DNA of 64,000 nucleotides from Candidatus Pelearchaeum maunauluense (GCA_030059675.1 JANVYQ010000002.1:175184-239183); one strand, 5' to 3'. Positions 25,766-36,126 are shown, counted from the stretch's first letter. Numbers and translations are program-made. The notes: a model not told the origin generated them from the sequence alone.

Positions 25766-26422
25766 ATGCCGTATGAGTATAAAGGTGTTAAGATAAGTTG
25801 GCTTGGGCATGACTCATTTAGAATAACCGATACAAAAATAATCTACATAGACCCCTACACCATTAAAGGTGGCGCAACGGCGGACATCGTGCTAATAACG
25901 CATGACCATTTTGACCATCTAAGCATAGAAGATATCAACAAGATAGCTGGTGCGAATACCTTGGTGGTGGCTAGTGAGCCATGCTCCAATAAGCTTGGAA
26001 GGGTTAAGGCGCGGGATGTGCGTATTGTTAAGCCAGGCGATAAGCTGGTAGCTGATGATGTGGAGATAGAAGCTGTCAGGGCGTATAACGTGAATAAATT
26101 TAGAGAGCCTGGCGTGGTCTTCCACCCCCGCGAGGCTGGGGGAGTGGGTTATATAATCACGGTGAAGGGTGTTAGAATATACCATGCGGGAGACAGCGAC
26201 CTCATACCTGAGATGAGAGGGCTCAAGCCAGATATTGCGCTACTACCCGTAAGCGGTACATACGTCATGACCGCTGAAGAAGCCGCGAGGGCTGCTGAGG
26301 AGCTTGAAACAAAAATTGCCATACCCATGCATTATGGCGCTATAGTTGGCAGTAAAAAGGATGCGGAAACCTTCAAAAACTTGGCTAAATGTGAAGTAGT
26401 AATACTTGAGAAGGAGGAATAG
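25766..26422 (+). CDS. UPF0173 metal-dependent hydrolase (MBL fold)
   Basis: This 218-residue protein contains VKISWLGHDSFRI at the start, the zinc motif LITHDHFDHLS (about 45), YHAGDSDLIPEM (about 145) and IPMHYGAIVG (about 192), the full set for the UPF0173/UlaG-like metallo-beta-lactamase family. In bacteria relatives are called L-ascorbate-6-phosphate lactonase-like, but the archaeal substrate is unknown. It has tight spacing to genes on both sides. Confidence 0.9.
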   Translation: MPYEYKGVKISWLGHDSFRITDTKIIYIDPYTIKGGATADIVLITHDHFDHLSIEDINKIAGANTLVVASEPCSNKLGRVKARDVRIVKPGDKLVADDVEIEAVRAYNVNKFREPGVVFHPREAGGVGYIITVKGVRIYHAGDSDLIPEMRGLKPDIALLPVSGTYVMTAEEAARAAEELETKIAIPMHYGAIVGSKKDAETFKNLAKCEVVILEKEE

Positions 26423-26430
26423 TCTGAGAC

Positions 26431-26886
26431 ATGCAGCAGAAGGTCTGCCAACATGACTTTACATACCATGGAGCGCTTAACTTCTTTAAGAATAAAGAAC
26501 TGATTGCTGTTGTTGATTCCTGGAGATGTAGGAGATGTGGCGTTCTACGACTTGGGAGGAGAGGTCCAGAGGTCTTACTATCCTCTGAGGGTATGTATCC
26601 AGATATAGAGCCTGGAAAAGAATGGGTTGTTTTTCTCTGCCTAGCTGGAGAAGAGCCAATAATAGAGGTTTATCAGATGAGTCCTGGTGATGAAATACCA
26701 CATACTTGCGACACCTATCCACGTGAGTCGGTTTTGGTCTTAGATGAAGATTTCAGCCTACGATTAGGTAAGGGCGGTGGTAAGCCGAGCAAGCATTTTG
26801 CATACAAGTTTTCTAGAATAGTCAAGGGTTATATAGAGATGGGAAGCACGCCTCCAGAAGTCGTAACACTGACGCGCGGAGAATAG
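26431..26886 (+). CDS. Hypothetical protein with zinc-binding cysteines, 151 aa
   Basis: The protein begins with a Cys/His group (VCQHDFTYHG) followed by WRCRRCGVLR (about residues 30-39), which together could bind zinc. A beta-rich middle (VVFLCLAGEEPIIEVYQM) and a C-terminal half with GKGGGKPSKHFAYKFSR follow. No known domain is recognised. It starts 9 bp after the UPF0173 gene, so co-transcription with it is likely, and it converges on the SnoaL-like gene. Confidence 0.65.
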   Translation: MQQKVCQHDFTYHGALNFFKNKELIAVVDSWRCRRCGVLRLGRRGPEVLLSSEGMYPDIEPGKEWVVFLCLAGEEPIIEVYQMSPGDEIPHTCDTYPRESVLVLDEDFSLRLGKGGGKPSKHFAYKFSRIVKGYIEMGSTPPEVVTLTRGE

Positions 26887-26896
26887 AGATAATGCA

Positions 26897-27301
26897 TTAT
26901 TCTTGTTCTGGAATGCGTGAATAATGCTCATGAATTATCCGCCACTCCCCATTCTCACGCGCAAGGACGACGGTGCAGCGTGATGTTATAGATAGTGGCC
27001 TACCCTCAAATGTATATCCATAAACATATACCCCACCATATTTTAAAAGAAAAGTTACTACAGCAACATCGCCTAGGACTTTAACCTCTATGTCGCTCAT
27101 TTGATATGTAAAATCCACAAGCTCGCTGTAAAGGCTGCCTTTCAGTTTTACGGCTTCATCTCGCTCTTGGATTCTATATGGTGGTAGGTCACTGAAGCGT
27201 GTGTAATGCGTGCTGTGAAGCTTCCTAAAGGTCTCTATATCCCCCTCTTTACCCGCTTCAAACACCCGCCTAACCACACCCAATATTTCTTCAGCGCTCA
27301 T
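26897..27301 (-). CDS. SnoaL/NTF2-like (DUF4440-type) protein
   Basis: From ATG 27301 the product is about 134 residues with the cone-shaped NTF2/SnoaL pattern: helix AEEILGVVRRVFEAGKEGD, DLPPYRIQERDEAVKL, then long strands DIEVKVLGDVAVVTFLLKY and CTVVLARENGEWRIIHEHYSRI, the last being the classic end of DUF4440/SnoaL-like proteins. Function could be ligand binding or a calcium/calmodulin-kinase-association-type fold; the enzyme role is unknown. A start at 27334 is also open, but the internal ATG overlaps the upstream gene's end more typically. Confidence 0.75.
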   Translation of the reverse strand: MSAEEILGVVRRVFEAGKEGDIETFRKLHSTHYTRFSDLPPYRIQERDEAVKLKGSLYSELVDFTYQMSDIEVKVLGDVAVVTFLLKYGGVYVYGYTFEGRPLSITSRCTVVLARENGEWRIIHEHYSRIPEQE

Positions 27302-27572
27302 CTTTAGCACCTGCCATAACAAGGTCTCCAGCAATTATCTTTAGTTGAAGCTCAACCTCAAGATTAAGTAGTTGTTCTTCATTAAATCCTGATGAAGATA
27401 AAATACGTGAAGACTCTTCTGAAAGTTTCACATTAACATTAGGCCCTCCCACGCTTTGAAAGAGAAGTCCATCAAACTCTATTGATGAACTTCCTACTCG
27501 TGCCCTCCCCTTAAAGAATGTGAGAGGGCCGTCTGTCTCTCTCCAATATATTTCTATATCGCTAACCTCCAT
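27291..27572 (-). CDS. Hypothetical protein, 93 aa
   Basis: A short beta-rich protein (DIEIYWRETDGPLTFFKG, VELQLKIIAGDLVMAG) with no cysteine, signal or membrane segment. Its stop overlaps the start of the SnoaL-like gene by about 11 bases, so translational coupling is likely and the two small proteins may act together. No family is recognised. Confidence 0.6.
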   Translation of the reverse strand: MEVSDIEIYWRETDGPLTFFKGRARVGSSSIEFDGLLFQSVGGPNVNVKLSEESSRILSSSGFNEEQLLNLEVELQLKIIAGDLVMAGAKDER

Positions 27573-27665
27573 GCTATTGTGTTGGCGTGTGAGTCATACT
27601 AAAAAGTATTGAGCTTCAACAACGCTTATGAATGACCACGATACAAACTTGCGAGGTTCTAAGAC

Positions 27666-27890
27666 ATGAGCTATCTTATACCCGAATTAGCCAGCCTACT
27701 AAAGATAAGACGCATAGCATGGATAATTCGCGTATTCATTATAGTAATATTATATGTGTTGGTTGCATTCTTGGCATGGGCTATCCTCAGCAGGTTCATA
27801 GATAGCTTTATCACTGTTCCATTAGCTCTGTTTTCGTCGGCCATGCTCTATATCATAATAAAGATTTTAGTGAAAAGAGAAATTATTTGA
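27666..27890 (+). CDS. Small two-helix membrane protein, 74 aa
   Basis: Two hydrophobic segments (about residues 18-42, IRVFIIVILYVLVAFLAWAI, and 48-68) with a basic N-terminal region (LKIRRIAW) suggest a small integral membrane protein with a short tail (KREII). It overlaps the convergent unknown gene by 8 bases. Nothing else can be said of its role. Confidence 0.6.
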   Translation: MSYLIPELASLLKIRRIAWIIRVFIIVILYVLVAFLAWAILSRFIDSFITVPLALFSSAMLYIIIKILVKREII

Positions 27891-28305
27891 GTTCATTTGT
27901 TAAGGCTTCAATAAGCTCTCTTATAGCGTCGCGTTTAGGATGTTTGGCAGTGGCCATCCTAAGCCACGAAGTAAGATGATTTCTCACACGCTCAAGGAAT
28001 CCTCTCACATCTTTTTGAATACCCTTAAGAGCCTGCGCGGGTACTGCCTCCAGCTTTATAGACGCTATCGAGGTCTGCATAAATGGTCCGAACTCGTCGC
28101 GTGAGACTTTTACGGCAAGAACTCTACCATTCTCAAGCATGTATGTTATCCCAGCTAGGCTGGAGAATTCAATACCCCACTCAATACCTGGCGGCGAGAA
28201 AGGTAGAAGCGCTGTGAGCATTCTAATAATATTTTCCTCGCTGGGCTCGTTGAGTGCTTTCCTATATGCAGATAAAAGCTCCTCTATCTCCTTACTAACT
28301 ACCAT
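27883..28305 (-). CDS. Hypothetical protein, 140 aa
   Basis: The product starts with helix SKEIEELLSAYRKALNE, then a strand-rich middle (IEWGIEFSSLAGITYMLENG) and a basic C-terminal helical part (LTSWLRMATAKHPKRDAIREL). No motif I recognise. It is separated by 2 bp from the aminotransferase upstream on the same strand and is presumably co-transcribed with it. Confidence 0.65.
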   Translation of the reverse strand: MVVSKEIEELLSAYRKALNEPSEENIIRMLTALLPFSPPGIEWGIEFSSLAGITYMLENGRVLAVKVSRDEFGPFMQTSIASIKLEAVPAQALKGIQKDVRGFLERVRNHLTSWLRMATAKHPKRDAIRELIEALTNELK

Positions 28306-28307
28306 AA

Positions 28308-29477
28308 CTAACCCACATCCAAGCCCTGCTTTAAGCCCTCCGCAATAACATCAACAAGTCTATCTATATCACTACGGTTGTTATAGAAATGAGCAGAAAC
28401 TCTAACGAGTCCTGGTCTGGCAGATACAATAATGCCCCGCTTCTGCAAGAGTTCGCCTAAGGCGCGTGGTCTGGAATGCCTGAAAGCTACTGTTCCAGAA
28501 AGACGCTTAGAGACATCTATAATATCTAAGCCAAGGTCGTTGAGATGTTCTTCACAATATAAAGCGAGTTCTCTAATATGGTTATGCTTTGCGTGTTGGT
28601 CAAAGGATAGGTGGTAGTTTAGAGATTCGCGCATGCCAACTACGCTAAGACTTGACCAGCTTCCCAGCTCTAGTCGTGAAGCATCAGGGGCGGGCTGTGG
28701 TGTCCTTATGTCAAACTCCTCATCAAAGAGCGGTACACCGTCTAGCATTCGGCGTATAACAGAATCGCTCACACCCATCCAGCCCATATAGGCAGGCTCC
28801 ATCTCTCCCAGCAACTCTTCGGAGATGTAGATAAACGCAATACCTGGAGGTCCGTTAAGCCATTTGTAGCTACCGCAAAACACCGCATCAAGCCCTAGTT
28901 TCTTAACATCCAGCGGTATTACGCCAGCGGCGTGGAATACGTCAGAAACCATAAGAGCACCATGTCTATGCGCCACCTCAGCTAGTCTTCTCAAGTCGTG
29001 AGTATAGCCTGTGAGCCATGAAACATAGTCTATGGAAACTATACGCGTTGAGTCGTCAATTAGGGATTCTATAGAATCTTCGCGGTCTTCAGCTATCCTA
29101 ACCTCGCTGATTATTCCACGCCGCCGCGCAGCCTGCCATATGTGGATTCCAGTCGGGAAGTTATGAGCTGACACAACCACATTATCGCCACGCTTAAGAC
29201 CTAGGCTATAAGCAAACACGGCCAATGCTGTTGAAACGTTAGGTGCCGTTGCCACTTCCTCAAACTTCGCACCTACAAGACACGCGAATAGCTTTCTACA
29301 CTCCACAACAGATTCAAGAACATAATCCCAGTTCTCCCCCTCTTCAAAATATTCACTCAGAAATCTTCCTATAGCCTGCGCCGTTCTTCGTGGAAGAAGA
29401 CCTGTAGAGGCGCTGTCCAGATAAGCATATTTCTTAAGAGGTGGGAAGTCGTTGCGTGTAGCTTCCGCAATACTCAT
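28308..29477 (-). CDS. Class V aminotransferase / cysteine desulfurase-like PLP enzyme
   Basis: This 389-residue fold-type I PLP enzyme shows AYLDSASTGLLPRRTAQAI at the start, the aspartate that holds the PLP ring in SDVFHAAGVIPLD (about 197) and the Schiff-base lysine in FCGSYKWLNGPPGIAFIY (about 222). The N-terminus resembles SufS/CsdA and kynureninase-like enzymes, but the desulfurase active Cys loop is not evident, so a different substrate (isopenicillin-N epimerase-like group) is likely. Confidence 0.85.
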   Translation of the reverse strand: MSIAEATRNDFPPLKKYAYLDSASTGLLPRRTAQAIGRFLSEYFEEGENWDYVLESVVECRKLFACLVGAKFEEVATAPNVSTALAVFAYSLGLKRGDNVVVSAHNFPTGIHIWQAARRRGIISEVRIAEDREDSIESLIDDSTRIVSIDYVSWLTGYTHDLRRLAEVAHRHGALMVSDVFHAAGVIPLDVKKLGLDAVFCGSYKWLNGPPGIAFIYISEELLGEMEPAYMGWMGVSDSVIRRMLDGVPLFDEEFDIRTPQPAPDASRLELGSWSSLSVVGMRESLNYHLSFDQHAKHNHIRELALYCEEHLNDLGLDIIDVSKRLSGTVAFRHSRPRALGELLQKRGIIVSARPGLVRVSAHFYNNRSDIDRLVDVIAEGLKQGLDVG

Positions 29478-29523
29478 GGCCAGTTACTACAAAAATAGTA
29501 AATAATAGAGTTTATGATTAGGG

Positions 29524-31116
29524 CTACTCTTCTTCAACAGTAGTTCTACTTTGTTCGCGTAAGAATGTCAATAGATAGTTGGGTCCCCCTATTCCTTTTC
29601 CAGTTGCGCCGCTGGCTTTCCAGCCGACAAAGGTTTGAGCTCCTGGCCATGCGCCAGTGGTTGCGCCACCCTTCCTGTTGGCATAAACAACACCGAACTG
29701 TATATTCTTCATGAAGTAGTCTATCTCGCTCTTATCTTCAGAGAATATACCAGCTGTAAGCCCATACTCCGTATTATTAGCCTCCTTCAAAGCCTCCTCT
29801 AGACTGCTAAACTCATCAACAAGCAATATGGGTAGGAAAAGTTCTTGCTTAAAGAGCTGATGGTCCCTCTTTAACCCTGTGATTATCGTTGGCTGGACAT
29901 AGTATCCCTTATCATATTCACCACCACTCAGAGCCTCACCGCCATACAGTATCTCGCCACCATCACGCTTAGCCATCTCAATATACTTCTTAAAATTCTC
30001 AAAAGCCCTCTTATTCACCACAGGCCCCATAAAAACATCCCTCCTCCGCGGATCGCCAATCTTCAGAGCGCTCGTCTCTCTAACCAACTCTTCGAGAAAT
30101 CTAGATTTAATATTCTTATGTACGTAGAGCCTTGAAGTGGCTGAGCATTTTTGTCCATCATAGCCGAAGGCTGCTCTGATGACTCCCAAAACTGCTTTTT
30201 TCAAATCAGCTTTCTCAGTCACAATAGTCGGGTTCTTACTGCCCATCTCGAGTAGAATCGGCTTAGGATAAGGCTGGGATGAGGTAAATCTCCTGTAGAG
30301 ACGCATCCCCACATCTCTAGAGCCCGTGAATGCTATGCCAGCAACATCAGGATTCGTGACTACCTCATCCTCAAAGACATCACCAGGACCTGTTACGTAG
30401 TTTATCGCTCCCACATCAACTCCAGCGTCTCGAAAGATTTGGTACAGCATAAGGCCAGATAGAGGTGCCTCGCTTGTGGGCTTGAATACCACAGTATTCC
30501 CTGTTAGTATGGCTCCTTGTATCATACCGTTAGCCAGCATGAATGGGAAGTTGAAAGGTGAAATCACAACCCACACACCATAAGGGAGAGCAACCATCTT
30601 ACATTTCTCACCTGGGCCGCCTGGTCCCATATCCTTCTCATAGCCATTATTCTCCTCCATTATGTTAGCATAGTATCTAAGAGCGTCAACAGCCTCCCAA
30701 CATTCAGCCAGCGCTTCCATCCTATTCTTACCAACCTCATAAGTTATCACAGCAGCTATCTCAAACTTCCTCTCATCTATCAGCTCAGCCGCTCGCCTGA
30801 TTATTCTTACCCTCTCTCTCCAACTCCTACAGGACCAGGACTCGAAAGCTCTCTTAGCCTCTTCAATAGCTTTCTTTATATGCTCCCTGCCTCCACGCTG
30901 GAAATATCCAACAAGTATTGACGTGTCTATAGGGCTTCTATCCTCGAATTCCCCCTCCTCCGAGAAGACCTCCTTACCGCCTATGTACATAGGATAGTGT
31001 TTTCCAAAATACTTGTCCTTCACAACTTCTAGAGCCTTTTCATACGCGGAGTGAAGGCTTTCGTCGGCAAATAATGAGACGTATGTTATCTTTCTCTCGC
31101 TTGACATGCCGCTCAC
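29524..31116 (-). CDS. Delta-1-pyrroline-5-carboxylate dehydrogenase (aldehyde dehydrogenase family)
   Basis: This 530-residue NAD(P)-dependent aldehyde dehydrogenase has the catalytic cysteine in FGYDGQKCSATSRLYVH (about 330) and the general base in KPILLEMGSKNP (about 288), with the FTGSRDVG nucleotide loop. The GYDGQKCSA form and the length match P5C dehydrogenase (proline/ornithine catabolism to glutamate) rather than generic ALDH. No proline dehydrogenase gene lies beside it. The start ATG at 31116 fits; ATG 31107 is also possible. Confidence 0.88.
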   Translation of the reverse strand: MSGMSSERKITYVSLFADESLHSAYEKALEVVKDKYFGKHYPMYIGGKEVFSEEGEFEDRSPIDTSILVGYFQRGGREHIKKAIEEAKRAFESWSCRSWRERVRIIRRAAELIDERKFEIAAVITYEVGKNRMEALAECWEAVDALRYYANIMEENNGYEKDMGPGGPGEKCKMVALPYGVWVVISPFNFPFMLANGMIQGAILTGNTVVFKPTSEAPLSGLMLYQIFRDAGVDVGAINYVTGPGDVFEDEVVTNPDVAGIAFTGSRDVGMRLYRRFTSSQPYPKPILLEMGSKNPTIVTEKADLKKAVLGVIRAAFGYDGQKCSATSRLYVHKNIKSRFLEELVRETSALKIGDPRRRDVFMGPVVNKRAFENFKKYIEMAKRDGGEILYGGEALSGGEYDKGYYVQPTIITGLKRDHQLFKQELFLPILLVDEFSSLEEALKEANNTEYGLTAGIFSEDKSEIDYFMKNIQFGVVYANRKGGATTGAWPGAQTFVGWKASGATGKGIGGPNYLLTFLREQSRTTVEEE

Positions 31117-31211
31117 CGTATTGGAGATTAAGGGCTGATTAAAGGTTTTACTTTAATATCTGTTGTGCTGTTGAATATTTTATAATTCCTTAGCGAGCTA
31201 CTACTTCACAC

Positions 31212-31604
31212 ATGAACGATGTCGAGCGTCTAGTCAGGAGATTATTTCCAAATGATTTTACTGATAGAGAACGTGCAATTTTCGAAGCTGGTATAGCGCT
31301 TGGCTCTATCGCGCATACTTTGGCTGGCATCCCAATATCCCGCTCAAGAAATCTGCAAGAACAATTTTGCAGAGCGTTAAGTGGTTGTTTCCTGCTTCAG
31401 CCATATAGGAAGCGCGTTAAGATACGGTTTAGAGGTGTGAAGAAAGCCAAGAGACACGAATACGATTACGAAACAGTGTCCCCTGACAAGCTTGACATAA
31501 TCGTTGAGACGCAGTACGGCGATACGATAGTCAGAGCACGCATGCGTTATATCGAGAGACTTGCGTATCCAGTTATGTATGTGGAGAAGGTGAAGGATAG
31601 ATAG
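31212..31604 (+). CDS. mptD: Archaeal dihydroneopterin aldolase (MptD family)
   Basis: This 130-residue protein shows DRERAIFEAGIALGSIAH, AGIPISRS and FLLQPYRKRVKIRF, the pattern of the archaeal-specific dihydroneopterin aldolase (DUF372), which makes 6-hydroxymethyl-7,8-dihydropterin for tetrahydromethanopterin. If right, it ties in with the beta-RFAP synthase fragment and the F420-type oxidoreductase in this window as signs of an H4MPT-type C1 cofactor. The assignment rests on recalled family motifs. It converges on dnaJ, 1 bp apart. Confidence 0.65.
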   Translation: MNDVERLVRRLFPNDFTDRERAIFEAGIALGSIAHTLAGIPISRSRNLQEQFCRALSGCFLLQPYRKRVKIRFRGVKKAKRHEYDYETVSPDKLDIIVETQYGDTIVRARMRYIERLAYPVMYVEKVKDR

Positions 31605-32729
31605 CTAGTTGCTGAATATTCTATCACGCAACTCATCCATCAAACCATACTCAACAGACGATAGCCGCTCATAAAACTCTCTTTGTTCCCGCGAGAGTGG
31701 GGTGGGGAGTTGTATTCTTAGCCTAACCTCAAGGTCGCCGCGTCCTCCATCTATTCTGGGCATTCCTTTACCGCGGATGATTAGAGGCTTGTGATAGTTG
31801 TTTGGTGAGAGCTTTACATCAACCGCTCCGTCTAATGTTTTGAGTTTAACAACCCTGCCTGTCGCCACCTCGCTTGGAGAGACTGGTAGTTCAACTATAA
31901 GCTTATCACCATCGCGTCTAAAGACTTTATGCGGAATCATTCTAACCCTAATTCTCAAATCGCCCCTAACTCCTGTTGAGGGGTCTAGCATCCCACGGCC
32001 ACGTAACGTGATTATATGCCCCTCGTCAACACCGCGGGGAATCGTAAAGGTTACTCTTTCTATAATTTCAAGTACTCCAGAGCCTCTGCAATTACCGCAT
32101 TTCTTTCTTATAACCTGGCCAGCGCCATTACAGTTTTCGCATGGTGTTACTGTAGTGAAATATGCAAAGGCTACTTGCCTATGTGAGACTCTCTGACCTG
32201 AGCCGCCGCATGTTGGGCATTTCTCAACCCATCCAGGCTCAGCTCCAGAGCCGCCGCAACGATGGCAGGGAACACGCATAGGTACGTGGATTGTCTTCTC
32301 ACAGCCGTGAAACGCCTCCTCCAGCGAGACCTCCACCTCAACCAACGTTGCAGTAGGCTCGCGTTTAGCTCTGCCAAAACCACCGAAAAAGCGCTCAAAG
32401 AAAGATTCAAAATCACCAAAACCAAGGTCGCGAAAAATCTCCTCAAAATCAAACCTCGTTGTCCTGAAAATATCTTCCTGACTATACTGGCCATGAAGAC
32501 CCGCCTTGCCATACATATCATATAATCGGCGCTTTTCATCATCTGAAAGAACGGCATACGCCTCGCTTATCTTCTTAAACATCTCCTCCGCTTCTGGAGA
32601 CTTATTACGGTCTGGATGATACTTGAGAGCTAGCCTCCTATACGCTCTCTTAATCTCCTCTTTGGTAGCATTACGTGGCACGCCTAAGATTTCATAGTAA
32701 TCCTCACTATCGTAGGACAAGGCTTCCAT
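31605..32729 (-). CDS. dnaJ: Chaperone DnaJ (Hsp40)
   Basis: This 374-residue class A J-protein has an N-terminal J domain with KYHPDRNKS (HPD, about 39), a G/F-rich linker and four CxxCxGxG zinc repeats from about residue 152 ([32 protein letters not shown]), then C-terminal substrate-binding domains. It stimulates DnaK ATPase. It is last gene of the grpE-dnaK-dnaJ group on the minus strand. In archaea this system is generally of bacterial origin. Confidence 0.96.
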   Translation of the reverse strand: MEALSYDSEDYYEILGVPRNATKEEIKRAYRRLALKYHPDRNKSPEAEEMFKKISEAYAVLSDDEKRRLYDMYGKAGLHGQYSQEDIFRTTRFDFEEIFRDLGFGDFESFFERFFGGFGRAKREPTATLVEVEVSLEEAFHGCEKTIHVPMRVPCHRCGGSGAEPGWVEKCPTCGGSGQRVSHRQVAFAYFTTVTPCENCNGAGQVIRKKCGNCRGSGVLEIIERVTFTIPRGVDEGHIITLRGRGMLDPSTGVRGDLRIRVRMIPHKVFRRDGDKLIVELPVSPSEVATGRVVKLKTLDGAVDVKLSPNNYHKPLIIRGKGMPRIDGGRGDLEVRLRIQLPTPLSREQREFYERLSSVEYGLMDELRDRIFSN

Positions 32730-32789
32730 CTCCGAAAGTGCGATGGTTATTTAAAGACTTTCAAAAATAATGCGAAGTGGATATTTAGC

Positions 32790-34589
32790 CTAGGTTTTGT
32801 CTTCCCCTTCTTTCTTCCCTTCGCCTTCCTTCCCACTTTGCCCATATATTGTTGTTCCTATCTTTTGGGCGGATTTTCTGAGCTTCTCCATCTTCTCTTT
32901 GATGGCTTGTATATCACTTCCTTTTAGGGCTTCTCGAAGCTCCCTAGCCGCTTCCTCAACTTCTTGTTTAACTTCTGCTGGAGCTTTATCACCAAATTCC
33001 GTGAGAGCTTTCTCTGCTGTGTAGAGTAGCGCGTCTGCCTCATTACGTAATTCTGCTTCTTGACGCTTCTTCCTATCCTGCTCGGCAAACTGCTCAGCCT
33101 CGCGCACCATACGCTCAACCTCTTCACGCGATAGCCTATGTGGCGCTGTTATCTTAACACTAACATCCTTCCCTGTCCCAAGGTCCTTCGCGGTAACTGT
33201 TAGTATTCCATCAGCATTTATGTCAAACGTCACTTCTATCTTCGGAACACCACGTGGCGCTGGAGGTATTCCACTAAGAGTAAATCTACCCAGGGATATG
33301 TTGTCGGCGGCCATCTGCCTCTCCCCCTGTAGTACATGAATCTCAACGCTGGTTTGGAAGTCTGCTGCAGTTGTAAATATTTGGCTACGCCTTACTGGTA
33401 TCGTGGTATTCCTCTCAATTATAGGTGTAAATATTCCGCCGAGTGTCTCAACGCCTAAAGTGAGTGGGACAACATCTAGGAGAACTATTTCCCTATCCTT
33501 CATCTCTCCGCTGAGTATTGCTGCTTGTATAGCAGCACCCATGGCAACGCATTCCATCGGATCTATCCCGCGCTCAGGTTCTTTCCCCATGACGCTCTTT
33601 ATGAACTCGCGTATTATGGGCATCCGGGTTGGCCCACCCACTAGTATTATCTTATCTATGTCCTCCGGCTTCATCTTAGCGTCTTGGAGAGCCTGCATCA
33701 TAGGGCCGCGGCAGCGCTCCACGATGGGTCTAACAAGCTCCTCAAGCGTGGCGCGTGTAAGCCGCATATAGAGATGCTTAGGGCCTGAGGAGTCATAAGC
33801 TATGTATGGTAGGTTTATCTCCGTCTCCGTGGTGCTTGAGAGCTCTATCTTAGCCCTCTCCGCAGCCTCAGCTATCCTATTCATAGCCGAGGCATCTTTA
33901 CGGAGGTCTATCCCACTCTCCTGCTTATACCTATCAACGATGTAATTTATTAGAGCGCGGTCCATGTCTGTTCCGCCCAGCTGCGTGTCCCCTGATGTGG
34001 CTTTTACCTCAAAGACACCCTGCCCAAACTCCATTATTGTTATGTCCAGCGTCCCACCACCTAAGTCAAAGACCATTATGCGCATTTCTTTATCCTGTTT
34101 ATCAAGCCCATACGCCAAAGCTGCTGCTGTAGGCTCGTTGATTATCCTTACTACCTCAAGCCCAGCTATCTTTCCAGCATCCTTAGTGGCTTGTCTCTGG
34201 TTGTCGTTAAAGTATGCGGGTACTGTAATTACTGCCTTCTTAACCTCCTCACCCAAGAAAGCCTCGGCGTCCTTCTTGATTTTCTGAAGAAGAAATGCTG
34301 ATAGTTGCTCAGGAGCGTATTCTTTGCCGTATATCTTATAACGGTAGTCTGTTCCCATCTTACGTTTCCACGCTGTTACAGTGCCCTCTGGGTTGAGTAT
34401 TGCTTGTCTTCTCGCAGGCTCGCCGACCAGTAGCTCTCCTTCTTTGGTGAAAGCAACATATGAAGGGAATGCCTTACCATATAATGTGACGCCTTCCGTT
34501 GATGGTATTATTGTTGGTCTCCCACCTATCACCACAGCTGCGGCGGAGTTGCTAGTCCCTAGGTCTATTCCGATTATTTTCTCAGCCAT
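32790..34589 (-). CDS. dnaK: Chaperone DnaK (Hsp70)
   Basis: This 599-residue Hsp70 has an N-terminal ATPase domain with [31 protein letters not shown] (about 121), the [15 protein letters not shown] phosphate 2 loop and [15 protein letters not shown] (about 310). The substrate-binding domain begins near 365 ([13 protein letters not shown]) and a helical lid ends with a charged [14 protein letters not shown] tail. The first loop carries the short form typical of Gram-positive/archaeal DnaK. It is flanked by grpE and dnaJ. Confidence 0.97.
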   Translation of the reverse strand: MAEKIIGIDLGTSNSAAAVVIGGRPTIIPSTEGVTLYGKAFPSYVAFTKEGELLVGEPARRQAILNPEGTVTAWKRKMGTDYRYKIYGKEYAPEQLSAFLLQKIKKDAEAFLGEEVKKAVITVPAYFNDNQRQATKDAGKIAGLEVVRIINEPTAAALAYGLDKQDKEMRIMVFDLGGGTLDITIMEFGQGVFEVKATSGDTQLGGTDMDRALINYIVDRYKQESGIDLRKDASAMNRIAEAAERAKIELSSTTETEINLPYIAYDSSGPKHLYMRLTRATLEELVRPIVERCRGPMMQALQDAKMKPEDIDKIILVGGPTRMPIIREFIKSVMGKEPERGIDPMECVAMGAAIQAAILSGEMKDREIVLLDVVPLTLGVETLGGIFTPIIERNTTIPVRRSQIFTTAADFQTSVEIHVLQGERQMAADNISLGRFTLSGIPPAPRGVPKIEVTFDINADGILTVTAKDLGTGKDVSVKITAPHRLSREEVERMVREAEQFAEQDRKKRQEAELRNEADALLYTAEKALTEFGDKAPAEVKQEVEEAARELREALKGSDIQAIKEKMEKLRKSAQKIGTTIYGQSGKEGEGKKEGEDKT

Positions 34590-34682
34590 ACCAAACCACC
34601 GTTAAACTAGGCAAACAGGAAGCACAACCTTATTGTAATTTGCCAGCCTGGATAAGTTATGCGCTGCTCTAAGATTAAAAGA

Positions 34683-35174
34683 TTACGTGCCATCTCGCCG
34701 TCTCCTCGCAACTTTCACTTTAGGCGTCTTAAGAAGCCTATCTGCCAGCATATAGCCATGCTCTATCTCCTCCACCACAACACCATCCTCCGCGTCTTCA
34801 CGCTCCTCAAAGGCCACGGCCTCGTGCATGAAGGGGTCAAAAGGCTTACCCACAACCTCCATACGCTTAATCCCCTCAGACTCTAGTAGAGATTCTGCCT
34901 GTCTAAGGATTAGACGCAGCCCATCCGCTAATACAAATGGATTATCAGTGTTGGGAAGGCTCTCAACGGCTCGTCGTAAATCTTCATAGATAGCTATGAA
35001 CTTGCGCATTACCCTCTCTATCGCGCCAAGCCTCGCCCGCTCCATCTCGCGTTCCATTAGCTTCCTCATGTTTTCGATTTCCGCTTGCAAGTAGAGGAGA
35101 CGCTCACGTAACTCGCTGTTCTCCTCCTCCAACTTTTTTATTCTCTCCTCAGTAGGCTGTTCTTCAGACGACAA
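34683..35174 (-). CDS. grpE: Nucleotide exchange factor GrpE
   Basis: This 163-residue protein shows a long N-terminal coiled coil (KKLEEENSELRERLLYLQAE) with the IENMRKLMEREMERA dimer helix, then the DLRRAVESLP helix and the C-terminal beta domain with GKPFDPFMHEAVAFEE, the GrpE signature. It exchanges nucleotide on DnaK. It is first in the chaperone group, 93 bp before dnaK. Confidence 0.93.
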   Translation of the reverse strand: MSSEEQPTEERIKKLEEENSELRERLLYLQAEIENMRKLMEREMERARLGAIERVMRKFIAIYEDLRRAVESLPNTDNPFVLADGLRLILRQAESLLESEGIKRMEVVGKPFDPFMHEAVAFEEREDAEDGVVVEEIEHGYMLADRLLKTPKVKVARRRRDGT

Positions 35175-35238
35175 AGCCGGCGCTAATAGAGGCGCTGCGT
35201 AGGCTTTATTAAAGTATTAACCACCATAATACCTAGCT

Positions 35239-36126
35239 TTGAAATTCAGCGTCGCGTTTGAGGCGGAAGAGCCGCATCTATATTTTGAGCCAATACGATT
35301 GGCGCGGCTAGGCGGTTTATGGTCTGTTCAAATCTATGAACACCTGCCATACAGCCCAGCATGGCCTATGGTTTTTCATATAGCGTCAACATGCGACGCC
35401 ATAAGACTAGGACCAGTGACTGTTCCAGTCTTCCTCTACAGTCCAGAGCAGCTATCCCGCTATGTGCGTTTGTTGCTTAAGATAGCTACGCGAGGTGTGG
35501 TCTTAGGAATATCAAGGGGCGCGTTCGCAGAAACGTTGGGATATAAGGTTGATAGAAGCCGAGAACGTGTAGTTTTGTTTATCAGAAGGCTGGGAGAACT
35601 TCTTAAAGATATACTTGCTGAAAATAGGCTGGTAATATATGTGGGGACATCAGGTCCTAAGCTGGCTTACGAGGCTGCCTCCATACCCTATGTGAATGGA
35701 ATCGTGGTGGATAGTCTATGGAACGAGAAATACGCCGAGAAGATGCGTAAGATAATTGATGAATCATGCATCGAGGCTGGCAGAGACCCTCGTGAGGTTG
35801 AGTTGGTTGCTCGGCCATATATGGTTATTGATAACGATATAGCTTTGGCAGGTGAGATTTCCAAGCATATTCTAAAGATAGTGGGCAAGTCCAAATTATT
35901 GGAGGAAGCGGGGATTGCTGATAAAAAGCCAGGCGAATTTAGCAGTATGGAGCAATTTAAGCGGGTTTATGGGAAACTAATAGCGTGTGGGGATAGGGGG
36001 ACTCTATTGGAAGGGTCTAAAGCCTTAGGAAGGGCTGGCGTGAATCATATAGTCTTTGGGATACCTCGGATGAGGATGGCATCAAGATACGTGACTGAAG
36101 TAGTCTCGTTAGCCGCTTCGTGGTAA
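35239..36126 (+). CDS. Luciferase-like (LLM) F420/FMN-dependent oxidoreductase
   Basis: This 295-residue TIM-barrel protein starts at TTG. It contains IRLGPVTVPVFLYSPEQL (about 55), GVVLGISRGAFAETLG (about 90), IYVGTSGPKLAYEAASI (about 135) and IEAGRDPREVELVARPYMVID, matching the bacterial-luciferase-like family. The related methylene-tetrahydromethanopterin reductase (Mer) is one possibility, since several pterin-related genes are near, but Mer-specific residues cannot be checked by eye. It is divergent from grpE. Confidence 0.78.
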   Translation: MKFSVAFEAEEPHLYFEPIRLARLGGLWSVQIYEHLPYSPAWPMVFHIASTCDAIRLGPVTVPVFLYSPEQLSRYVRLLLKIATRGVVLGISRGAFAETLGYKVDRSRERVVLFIRRLGELLKDILAENRLVIYVGTSGPKLAYEAASIPYVNGIVVDSLWNEKYAEKMRKIIDESCIEAGRDPREVELVARPYMVIDNDIALAGEISKHILKIVGKSKLLEEAGIADKKPGEFSSMEQFKRVYGKLIACGDRGTLLEGSKALGRAGVNHIVFGIPRMRMASRYVTEVVSLAASW